DNA from: CAYYKD01 sp964471825
GTDB lineage: Bacteria; Spirochaetota; GWE2-31-10; CAYYKD01
NCBI GenBank assembly: GCA_964471825.1
Contig: CAYYKD010000002.1
Span: 1 to 64,000 of the forward strand
DNA length: 64,000 bases
Direction: 5' to 3'
The notes beneath the pieces are model-generated. The model saw only the letters and a list, made by a program, of their open reading frames with translations, had not been told where the DNA came from and did not search any database. The position numbers and the translations under genes were made by a program. Positions 45,801 through 52,968 of the stretch are shown here, piece by piece. How positions within the stretch are numbered: position 1 is the first letter of the stretch; each line of letters begins with the position of its first letter.

Positions 45801-47922
45801 TCCACTAAATGACGATCAGAAGATAAACCTTGCAATGATCTCTTCGAGCAGCAGAAGATTATTCAATCTGGTAAACGGGATTCTTGATTTTGCTAAATTA
45901 AAGAACAGTGATGTAGAGATTAATAGAAAACCGGTTGATATGCAGCAGGCTGTTGAGGTAGTCTTATCGATATCGAAACATCTAATAAAAGGCAAAGAGC
46001 TTAAACTAATCAATGAGATTTCGGATAGAACACCTTTTGCATATTGCGATGAGGATAGAGTTCAGCAGATTTTGCATAATTTGATAGGTAATGCAATAAA
46101 ATTTACTGAAAAAGGGCTCATCAGGATATATTCAGAAGTTTTACAGGATTTTTTAAAGATAAGTATTGAGGACACCGGGGTTGGTATACCGAGTGACAAG
46201 TTCGACGATATATTTAAATCATTTGAACAGGTAGATTCCTCTATTTCACGAGTCTACGGCGGCACAGGTCTTGGTTTAAGTATAACAAAAGATTTAGTAA
46301 AACTACACGGCGGTGAGATCGGTGTTAAATCGGAGGTTGGTCACGGATCAACTTTTACATTTACGCTTCCTATATGCACTAAAAAAATCATTGAAGATTT
46401 TAAAAATGATGCATTAAAGATCGATCAACCTGATTTACAGATCACTAACGAAAGGATAATAAATGCAGAGGGGTTTGTAGATGATTTTAAATCAGTTGTA
46501 TTAAAGTCTAATTTTAAAGAACAGAACGGAAGTGTTAGGATCCTCGTCGTGGATGATGAACCTATAAATGTTCAAGTTCTATTAAATCAATTATCAGGCA
46601 CCATGGATTACTCACTTTTTTCTGCATTAAATGGTGAAGACGCTTTAAAGATGATTATGGAAGGAGATATCGGGTTTGATTTGGTTATTCTCGATGTTAT
46701 GATGCCCCGTATTTCGGGTTATGAGGTTTGTAAGAGGATAAGAGAGAAATTTACCTTATTTGATTTGCCGGTTCTTATGCTGACAGCAAAGAATCTTCCG
46801 GCCGATGCAGTTGCCGGGTTTGAGGCCGGTGCAAATGATTATCTTGCAAAACCATTTGATAAGATAGAACTTGTTTCACGGGTAAATACACTTTTGACCT
46901 TGAGGCATGCAGTTAACAATGCAATTGGTAGTGCAAAAAAACTTGAGACAGAGAAACAGCAAAGATTATTCGCAGAAACGATTAGTGATCTTACTAGGGT
47001 TCTGACATCGACTCTTGATATCAAAGAAGTTATGGAACGGTTCCTTGATAGTCTAAAAAGTGTTGTAGATTTTGATCGAGGTATAATATTTCTTGAGAAT
47101 GACTCAAAACTTGAAGTTGGTGCGGTAAAAGCCTGGTATAATGATTTAGAAGTTGACAGCAACTTTATTAAATTTATAGAATCAGAAATAATTAATGGCA
47201 TGATACTTATTAACGCAAAGGGTGAATTAACTGATAAAATATCTACAGATTATGAATCTATACTTGGTATCCCGATATTAATAAGGGACTCTGTAATTGG
47301 AGTAATAGTTCTTCAGGCTAAAAAGAGTCTTGCATTTGGGGATAATGAATTGGGAATGGCATTTAGTTTTGCCGGTCAAGCAGGGATAGCTTTTGAAAAT
47401 GCGAGACTCTTTGGTGAGGTCAAGAGGCTTGCTACAATTGACGGACTAACAGGTCTCTATAATAGAAGGTATTTTTTTGAATTAGCAGAGCGGGAATTTC
47501 AGAGATCAAAGAGGTATGGTCGTCCATTGTCTGTTATTATGATGGACATTGATCATTTTAGTAAATTTAATAATAGCTATGGGCATGCTATTGGAGACAT
47601 TGTAATTAGATTAGTTTCGGATAAGTGTATGGCTATAGTTCGGGAAACTGATGTAATAGGTAGGTATGGTGGTGAAGAGTTTGTCATTATGTTGCCTGAG
47701 ACGGATCTGTCGGTAGCGGTAAGTGTCGCTGAGAGACTTCAGCAAGGTGTAGAGGCTCAGAAGTGCCCAACAAATGAATATGGAGAACTCTCTGTTACAA
47801 TCAGTCTGGGGGTTGCTATGATAAAAGATAGCTCAGACGATCTGTCAAGTTTATTACAGGTTGCTGATGCAGCTCTCTATGATGCAAAGAAATCGGGTCG
47901 AAATTGTGTTAAGATTCGTTAA
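42823..47922 (+). CDS. Giant hybrid sensor: periplasmic domain, double propeller, histidine kinase, receiver, GAF and GGDEF
   Basis: This is a 1699-residue protein. In order: signal peptide (1-25); a domain shared with the secreted protein at 3989 (26-142); about 14 two-component-propeller repeats such as IWIGTESGG and IWIATRDGL (about 180-790), enough for two seven-bladed propellers; a Y_Y_Y domain; a transmembrane helix (about 916-936); histidine kinase with H-box His971 (TSHELRTPLNG), N-box NLIGNAIKFTE and GLGLSI; receiver with Asp1291 (ILDVMMPR) and AKPFDK; a GAF domain; and GGDEF with GGEEF (1616-1620) preceded by the inhibitory-site RETD. A periplasmic ligand thus controls both phosphotransfer and c-di-GMP synthesis. 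The start is TTG 42823; the upstream ATG runs into a stop. Confidence 0.88.
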   Translation: MKITQHRLLIFLFFLITGISILNSNDFVTGDFITKEITNSGPIWIEVKSVPGELYDIYIVDDYNNDYFDTDYTIEAIWFQVLDQDMISDIDCYYSEPSGKGGYTPEALEPACSVKATGSRFYIKVEGSKSHYLGTFGFKVESKNISSVSINNQSKNQSSLADKKQEVIKKFPAKRLEKNFELYSINSGLPDANVYDILMDKDGYMWFATKNGLAYYNGYEFKVYKHDPTNSDSLPDNWTTCLMEDHEGDIWIGTESGGVSYFNKYTNTCKTISVSDQAGLGLSDKSVWGILEKKDGTIWISTFSGGINVIDKKTLKISYFSSSTVTDHGLSDNNIWPMLKDSNGYVWVGSDGGGLFRFDDDSARFHSYNSMQNGNRFNIIQSIFEGRDKNIWIGTAKGLFLYNNKNNTFNLVKLSGSEIGYEIDYLSIRSITEDADGNLWLGTVGDGLIYYSVGTKKAELISAKIDGGVLSSEYVNKVYADRSGIIWIATRDGLNKYFKKKFNPMRIDNNEYYEIVNDIRSIYKDDSGVLWVGTRSGLYRYLKNTNEYERVFSESVYTVMVDNDIALIGTNYGLVKLNLSTKKIEAFGKDSGLSDLFITKLFKSKDGTIYIGTYSGLDVFDISKSVFFSVKNINSEVTDIFETTDNTIIVSTNGSGLYEFDKSGRINRHYSPKFISDGFIRSITEDGDKNIWLGSYNSGLIKLSNNRSKVKNFLESDGLPNSIVMGVAYDKTGNIWASTKHGLAKLSLKDNIISSFYSDDGLQDNEFNKGACFSDNNELLYFGGKNGYNEVVPRQLIDSEYSAPVVITGYQRFGKKEPIPIAILKDKRLSLTYKDNYFGLEFSILDFVEPAKNKYSFKLDGVQRDWVFLGNQRVVSFNNLVPGMYNLKVRGSNHEGKWSEPITVKLKIRPPLWQEWWMIVIYLLILFSIIFIIIKYQSYSQLKEIKRQQVLVESLKKIDKMKDEFLANTSHELRTPLNGIIGIADSLLDGAVGPLNDDQKINLAMISSSSRRLFNLVNGILDFAKLKNSDVEINRKPVDMQQAVEVVLSISKHLIKGKELKLINEISDRTPFAYCDEDRVQQILHNLIGNAIKFTEKGLIRIYSEVLQDFLKISIEDTGVGIPSDKFDDIFKSFEQVDSSISRVYGGTGLGLSITKDLVKLHGGEIGVKSEVGHGSTFTFTLPICTKKIIEDFKNDALKIDQPDLQITNERIINAEGFVDDFKSVVLKSNFKEQNGSVRILVVDDEPINVQVLLNQLSGTMDYSLFSALNGEDALKMIMEGDIGFDLVILDVMMPRISGYEVCKRIREKFTLFDLPVLMLTAKNLPADAVAGFEAGANDYLAKPFDKIELVSRVNTLLTLRHAVNNAIGSAKKLETEKQQRLFAETISDLTRVLTSTLDIKEVMERFLDSLKSVVDFDRGIIFLENDSKLEVGAVKAWYNDLEVDSNFIKFIESEIINGMILINAKGELTDKISTDYESILGIPILIRDSVIGVIVLQAKKSLAFGDNELGMAFSFAGQAGIAFENARLFGEVKRLATIDGLTGLYNRRYFFELAEREFQRSKRYGRPLSVIMMDIDHFSKFNNSYGHAIGDIVIRLVSDKCMAIVRETDVIGRYGGEEFVIMLPETDLSVAVSVAERLQQGVEAQKCPTNEYGELSVTISLGVAMIKDSSDDLSSLLQVADAALYDAKKSGRNCVKIR

Positions 47923-47943
47923 ATTAATATATGGAGAAAATTT

Positions 47944-49767
47944 ATGTGCGGTATAGTTGGTTATGTTGGATCGAAAAATTGTGTTCCTGTTTTGGTAGAG
48001 GGCTTAAAGAGGCTCGAATATCGTGGTTATGACTCTGCAGGGATTGCAATTGTAAAAGATCACTCATTGGTTACTCATAAGAAAAAAGGTAAGATAGTTA
48101 TGCTTGAGTCTATTTTACCACAGAATGAAAAGTCTAATATTGGTATCGCTCATACCAGATGGGCTACTCATGGAATACCCGATGACATTAATGCCCATCC
48201 GCATGTTGGATTTCATAACAAGGTTGCTATTGTTCATAATGGTATCATTGAAAACTATGCACAATTAAAAACTAAACTACAAGCAGATGGTGTAGTATTT
48301 AAATCACAGACAGATAGTGAAGTGATATGTAATCTAATTGAGAAATATTATAAGGACGATTTTGAAGAGGCGTTTGTTAAGGCCGTTTTTCAGCTCGAAG
48401 GAACTTATGGGATTGTTGCAGTTTGTTCAGATTTCCCTGAGAAGTTACTGGTTGCAAGAAAAGGGAGTCCTCTATGTCTCGGGCTTGGTGATGGAGAGGT
48501 TTTTATCGGTAGTGATGTAAGTGCTTTTTTGGCCTATACAAAGCAGGTTGTATATTTAAATGACTATGAAATAGCTTCTATAGATAAGAGTGGATTTGTC
48601 GTAAAAGATTTTAGATTAACAGAGATTACAAAGAAGATTAATACTATAGATTGGGATATAAATCAGATAGAAAAAGGGGAATTCGATCATTTTATGCTCA
48701 AGGAGATATTTGAACAACCTGAGAGTATGACAAGAGCTTTTGCAGGAAGAATACAAAGTAAACAAGGAACAGTTAGAATCGGCGGATTAAATATGACGCC
48801 GTATGAATTACTCCATATAGATACAATAAAAATTATTGGATGCGGTACAAGTTATCATGCCGGTCTTGTCGGTTCATATGCAATCGAGGAGTTGTCAAGA
48901 CTGAGTTGTATTGTTGAGATTGCCAGTGAAGCCAGATATAGAAATCCTATTGTAAAACAAGGCAATTTATATTTTGTTATAAGTCAATCAGGTGAGACTG
49001 CAGACACACTCTGTGCGATGAAAGAGATTCAGAGGAAGGGTGGGCGAGTATTGGGTATTTGTAATGTGGTAGGAAGTACCATACCTAGAGAATCGAATGG
49101 AGGAATGTATGTTCATTCAGGGCCGGAGATTTCGGTTGCATCTACAAAAGCGTTTACATCACAGTTGACAGCTCTATATCTATTTGCAATTATGACAGGA
49201 AGAATGCGGGATTTGGGTTATACCAGCGCTGTTAAATTACTAACGGAACTTGAAAATATCCCGCAAAAGATTAATTGGATTTTAAAGAATTCATCAAAGA
49301 TCGAAAAAATTGCACTTAAGTACGAAAGTTCTGATAATTTTCTATTTCTTGGTAGAGGGATAAGCTATCCTGTAGCTCTGGAAGGAGCATTGAAGTTAAA
49401 AGAGATAAGTTATAAACATGCTGAAGGGATTGCGTCAGGGGAGATTAAACATGGACCAATAGCTCTAATTGATAAAGAAACGCCAATTATTTTTATTGCA
49501 CCTGAAGACGGTGTTTATGATAAAACACTTTCAAATATGCAGGAGGTCAAGGCTAGAGGTGGTAAAATTATTTCGATTTGTTATGAAGGGGATACTAAGG
49601 TTCGGGAGTTTTCCGATGATATAATTGAGATTCCAAGAACTGATGATCTTTTTTCACCATTGTTAACTATTATTCCTCTTCAGCTCTTTGCCTACTATAT
49701 GGCTAAGGGACTCGGATGTGATATCGATCAGCCCAGAAATCTGGCTAAATCAGTTACCGTGGAATAG
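47944..49767 (+). CDS. glmS: Glutamine--fructose-6-phosphate aminotransferase
   Basis: This enzyme makes glucosamine-6-phosphate from fructose-6-phosphate and glutamine, the entry to UDP-GlcNAc for peptidoglycan and other amino sugars. The protein has 607 residues. Cys2 (MCGIVGYVG) is the N-terminal nucleophile of the glutaminase domain; HTRWATHG and the SIS-domain motifs CGTSYHAG and SQSGETADT follow, and the C-terminus is KSVTVE as in the family. Only 21 bases separate it from the sensor gene, so it is probably read through from that promoter; no glmS ribozyme fits in that space. Confidence 0.96.
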   Translation: MCGIVGYVGSKNCVPVLVEGLKRLEYRGYDSAGIAIVKDHSLVTHKKKGKIVMLESILPQNEKSNIGIAHTRWATHGIPDDINAHPHVGFHNKVAIVHNGIIENYAQLKTKLQADGVVFKSQTDSEVICNLIEKYYKDDFEEAFVKAVFQLEGTYGIVAVCSDFPEKLLVARKGSPLCLGLGDGEVFIGSDVSAFLAYTKQVVYLNDYEIASIDKSGFVVKDFRLTEITKKINTIDWDINQIEKGEFDHFMLKEIFEQPESMTRAFAGRIQSKQGTVRIGGLNMTPYELLHIDTIKIIGCGTSYHAGLVGSYAIEELSRLSCIVEIASEARYRNPIVKQGNLYFVISQSGETADTLCAMKEIQRKGGRVLGICNVVGSTIPRESNGGMYVHSGPEISVASTKAFTSQLTALYLFAIMTGRMRDLGYTSAVKLLTELENIPQKINWILKNSSKIEKIALKYESSDNFLFLGRGISYPVALEGALKLKEISYKHAEGIASGEIKHGPIALIDKETPIIFIAPEDGVYDKTLSNMQEVKARGGKIISICYEGDTKVREFSDDIIEIPRTDDLFSPLLTIIPLQLFAYYMAKGLGCDIDQPRNLAKSVTVE

Positions 49768-49769
49768 AT

Positions 49770-50048
49770 ATGGGGCTAAATAGTATATTATTTACAGTTC
49801 ACGGCAAGGTTCAAGGGGTCGGCTTTCGTTGGTCGACTAAGAGTTTTGCCGATAAATTAGGAATTAAAGGGTATGTTAAGAATAGATCTGATGGTACTGT
49901 CGAGGTGTTGGCTATCGGTTCAGATATTCAGATAAATGAAATAAGTGAGTTCTTGTCAAAGGGGACGCCATTTTCAAGAGTGGAGTATGTTGAAGAGTCA
50001 CAAGTTGAGGTTTCGGAGAATTGTTATAATAGATTTGTTATAGAGTAA
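49770..50048 (+). CDS. acyP: Acylphosphatase
   Basis: This is a small (92-residue) alpha/beta enzyme that hydrolyses acyl phosphates. The signature VHGKVQGVGFRWST contains the phosphate-binding Arg, and GYVKNRSDGTVEV contains the catalytic Asn. It begins 2 bp after glmS, probably co-transcribed. Confidence 0.93.
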   Translation: MGLNSILFTVHGKVQGVGFRWSTKSFADKLGIKGYVKNRSDGTVEVLAIGSDIQINEISEFLSKGTPFSRVEYVEESQVEVSENCYNRFVIE

Positions 50049-50113
50049 TAGATTTATCAGTTTGCCTGGCATAAAACTGGATTATTGCAAGATAAACAAG
50101 AGAATGGAGCAGT

Positions 50114-50338
50114 ATGTCAAACGATCCACTACATGGGATAACATTAGAATTTATGTTAAATAAGTTGGTTGAATTTTACGGATGGGAAGATATGTCACAT
50201 ATAATAAGAATAAACTGTTTCAGCAATGACCCGTCAATTAAGTCAAGTTTAAAGTTTTTACGAAAGACTCCCTGGGCAAGAGAAAAGATTGAGAGTCTTT
50301 ATTTAAAAACAAAGTTTGATTTTAAAAATGAAATTTAG
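50114..50338 (+). CDS. VF530 family DNA-binding protein
   Basis: This is a 74-residue protein matching the VF530 (DUF2132) family: DPLHGITLEFMLNKLVEFYGWEDM and NDPSIKSSLKFLRKTPWAREKIE. Structures of relatives suggest DNA or protein binding, but the role is not established. GGAG lies five bases before ATG 50114. Confidence 0.9.
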   Translation: MSNDPLHGITLEFMLNKLVEFYGWEDMSHIIRINCFSNDPSIKSSLKFLRKTPWAREKIESLYLKTKFDFKNEI

Positions 50339-50407
50339 TAGAGTTAACATCGGTGTTGATTTTTTTATTTTTCTGGCTCTGTAGTTATTATATAAGGATG
50401 GTCATTT

Positions 50408-50893
50408 ATGAAAAAAGCATTTGTTCTAATTTTTATGGCATTAAACCTATTGTACGCTAGTGATGTTAATATTCTCGAGGGACTTTTTGGCACACATTTA
50501 CTAGATCCGGGTGGAAAACAAATAGCTGTAAGTTCACTAAAGGATAAAAAAATTGCAATATATTTTTCTGCTAAGTGGTGTCCTCCATGCAGGGCTTTTA
50601 CTCCGGAATTGGTAAAGTTCTATAATAAATTAAAGAAAGATAAAAAGCCTTTTGAGTTAGTTTTTGTCTCAAGTGATAGGGATGAAAAGCAGATGTCTGA
50701 TTATATAAAGTCCTATAAAATGCCCTGGTTAACAGTTTCATATAGTTCTAATTTTAGACAAAAATTACAAAAACAATTCGGTGTATCAGGGATTCCATAT
50801 CTTGTCATTATTAACTCATCCGGAAAAATCCTGTCAAATACCGGAAGGTCAGATGTTTCATCAAGAGGTATTAAGGCGTTTGATGAATGGTAG
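50408..50893 (+). CDS. Exported thioredoxin-like (nucleoredoxin/tryparedoxin-type) protein
   Basis: This is a 161-residue protein with an N-terminal hydrophobic signal (about 1-17). The active site is KWCPPC (Cys58, Cys61), with FVSSDRDEKQM and cis-Pro in GIPYLVI, as in nucleoredoxin/tryparedoxin-like proteins. It would reduce disulfides in the periplasm. AAGGATG precedes the start. Confidence 0.87.
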   Translation: MKKAFVLIFMALNLLYASDVNILEGLFGTHLLDPGGKQIAVSSLKDKKIAIYFSAKWCPPCRAFTPELVKFYNKLKKDKKPFELVFVSSDRDEKQMSDYIKSYKMPWLTVSYSSNFRQKLQKQFGVSGIPYLVIINSSGKILSNTGRSDVSSRGIKAFDEW

Positions 50894-50943
50894 TTTCAAA
50901 CTTGCGATATGCAATCATACTGTGAGTTATAAGGAAGGGGATA

Positions 50944-52062
50944 GTGCAGAATAAACTAGACGCAGATATTCTTACTCAGAGAACTATACCGAAAGAAATT
51001 GATGTAAGAGGTGATTATTTTAGAGATCAGACAGCGATAATTCATTCATTACCATTTAGGCGGATGAAAAAGAAAACTCAGGTCTTTTTTGCACCAAAGA
51101 ACGATCATATATGCACAAGAATCGAACATGTCCTTCATGTAAATACTGTTGCTACAACAATTTGTAAGGGGCTTGGTCTGGATACTGAGTTAGCACAGGC
51201 GATAGCTTTGGGGCATGATTTGGGACACCCCCCTTTTGGTCATGTTGGTGAACGATCGTTAAATACACTTTTACAGAAGTTAGATCACTATTTTATTCAT
51301 GAAATCAATTCCTATAAAGTTGTAAACTATATTGCAAATTCAGGAAAAGGTCTTAACCTTACCTATGCTGTAAAAGATGGAATTATTTCACATTGTGGAG
51401 AGAAGTTTGAGCAGTCAATATGTCCTGATTTTAAGGTTAAGGAATTTTCTAATATTAATAATAGAAATATCTACCCATCAACATATGAGGGGTGTGTTGT
51501 AAGAGTGTCAGATAAAATATCATATCTGGGACGAGACATTGAAGATGCTATTAGGTTAAAAATTATAACCAAGTCGAATTTTTCCAAAGAAATATTGGAT
51601 ATTTTACAGGTTGATTTCGATACCTTAAAAAATTCAATTAATAGTCTAATAATTGATAAATTAGTAAAAGATACAATAGATTACTCAAAGAATAATGGTA
51701 GAATTGGCTTTAATACTGACGCTTTTAACCTAATGTTACTTATTAAGAACTTTAATTATAAATATATCTATCTCTCAGAGAAACTTATTACATATTCATA
51801 TTATGTTGATAAAATAATAAATATTATTTTTAGTGAACTTTATCAACTGTTTGATAGTTTTGGTTTTGAAACAGAACGATACACAAATCATTTTGTTAAA
51901 CCATATAGAGATTTTGGAAACTTTCTATCAGGTTATGAGAATTATTATAGATCAAATAATATTCATAATAGTGAAATAATTGCTGATTACATTTCAGGTA
52001 TGACAGATGATTATGCGTTTAGCTTCTGTGAAAAAGTAATTTTTCCAAAAAAGATTTTTTAA
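50944..52062 (+). CDS. dGTP triphosphohydrolase-like HD-domain protein
   Basis: This is a 372-residue cytoplasmic protein of the dGTPase family, which hydrolyses dNTPs to nucleoside and triphosphate. The N-terminal RTIPKEIDVRGDYFRDQTAIIHS matches the family. The metal-binding HD motif consists of His62 (RIEHVLHV), His91-Asp92 (GHDLGHPPFGH) and a distal Asp in RVSDKISYLGRDIEDA. The start is GTG 50944 with GGAAGGGG upstream. It lies 50 bases after the thioredoxin gene. Confidence 0.9.
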   Translation: MQNKLDADILTQRTIPKEIDVRGDYFRDQTAIIHSLPFRRMKKKTQVFFAPKNDHICTRIEHVLHVNTVATTICKGLGLDTELAQAIALGHDLGHPPFGHVGERSLNTLLQKLDHYFIHEINSYKVVNYIANSGKGLNLTYAVKDGIISHCGEKFEQSICPDFKVKEFSNINNRNIYPSTYEGCVVRVSDKISYLGRDIEDAIRLKIITKSNFSKEILDILQVDFDTLKNSINSLIIDKLVKDTIDYSKNNGRIGFNTDAFNLMLLIKNFNYKYIYLSEKLITYSYYVDKIINIIFSELYQLFDSFGFETERYTNHFVKPYRDFGNFLSGYENYYRSNNIHNSEIIADYISGMTDDYAFSFCEKVIFPKKIF

Positions 52063-52110
52063 CATTTAACTTCGTATTTTTATTCAAAAATAATATTGAT
52101 ATATTTCATC

Positions 52111-52139
52111 TTGTCATTAATTCAAAAAAGTGGTAAATT
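52111..52139 (+). promoter_or_regulatory. Predicted promoter of small gene at 52191
   Basis: TTGTCA (52111-52116), 17-base spacer, TAAATT (52134-52139). Confidence 0.5.
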
Positions 52140-52190
52140 TAAAATATATTATTAGATACTAATAATATTCGTGATTTCGGGAGGCTTTAT

Positions 52191-52352
52191 ATGGACACAG
52201 TATCTTTAAGAAACACATTAATATCATACAAAAACTATGGTAATCTTAGTAAAAATACTGTTAATGAAATTCAGGACACATTATTAAATAAAACAAAAGC
52301 GTCTGATTTTGAAAAACTAATTGAGAAAGTTGAAAAAGAGATTCATAAGTAA
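52191..52352 (+). CDS. Small protein, 53 residues
   Basis: This is a 53-residue, charged and probably helical protein beginning MDTVSLRNTL and ending EKVEKEIHK. It is supported by a strong ribosome binding site (GGGAGG, 52179-52184) at ideal spacing and by a predicted promoter. I do not recognise a family. It lies 84 bases before another small gene. Confidence 0.65.
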   Translation: MDTVSLRNTLISYKNYGNLSKNTVNEIQDTLLNKTKASDFEKLIEKVEKEIHK

Positions 52353-52436
52353 TATTTAAAATTTGACTTTAGGTATTATTTGTATTAAATTAATATTGGA
52401 TATGTATTAGGGGTGGGGTAATTAAGGGGGTGCTGT

Positions 52437-52637
52437 ATGCAAACGACTTCAATTACTAACTATAGTACAGAAAATAGAGTAACATTACCGGAGTTACCAG
52501 AAAAAACTCCAAGAATGCCGGAAGAATCCTTATTAGATAATGAAAGCTTTTATAATAAGTTATCTGAAAAGGAAAGTGAAAACCTAATAATCAACGAGAA
52601 TACTTATATCGGAGCCTCGGTAAATATAGTTATCTAG
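52437..52637 (+). CDS. Small protein, 66 residues, with MITE inserted at its stop codon
   Basis: This is a 66-residue, soluble, Glu- and Asn-rich protein with no recognised domain. AAGGGGG lies before ATG 52437. Its stop codon TAG (52635-52637) lies within the 8-bp target duplication of the MITE at 52641-52925, so the insertion left the C-terminus intact. The function is unknown. Confidence 0.6.
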   Translation: MQTTSITNYSTENRVTLPELPEKTPRMPEESLLDNESFYNKLSEKESENLIINENTYIGASVNIVI

Positions 52638-52933
52638 TGAGGCTCTTGCAAAAATCCCTTAAGTTTTTTGCTTGATCTTTTTTTTGTTAAAGAACACGAT
52701 GATCTTTATGTCGAATTGCACACGATGTGCAAAATTCGACTAAACATGCGTCAAATTGCGACAAAATATAAACACGATGTTTGGTATGCCGGCGTGTTCA
52801 GGACGAACCAAAAGCCGGCGCATACTCAAATAAAGTGATTATTCTGCGTTTTTTTTGCCACAATTTTCCTTGTTTTCCCAAAAAATATGCTACGCAAAAA
52901 TTCAAAATTTATTTTTGCAAGAGCCTCTAGTGA
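52633..52933. mobile_element. Non-autonomous MITE with terminal inverted repeats and 8-bp target duplication
   Basis: The 285-bp element (52641-52925) starts GGCTCTTGCAAAAAT and ends ATTTTTGCAAGAGCC, a perfect 15-bp inverted repeat. It is flanked by the direct repeat TCTAGTGA (52633-52640 and 52926-52933). It encodes no transposase and no protein of note. Inside are three hairpins: 52710-52740, 52770-52782 and 52785-52824. An 8-bp target duplication is produced by several families (IS6, ISL3, IS66 and IS1595 among them); I cannot assign one. The interior is more GC-rich than its surroundings. Confidence 0.88.
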
Positions 52934-52968
52934 GTAAATTTTTTTCTAAATTTGAACTAAGTATTTTG

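Noticed and set aside
47923..47943. A glmS ribozyme before glmS
   Set aside because: Only 21 bases separate glmS from the upstream gene, far too few.
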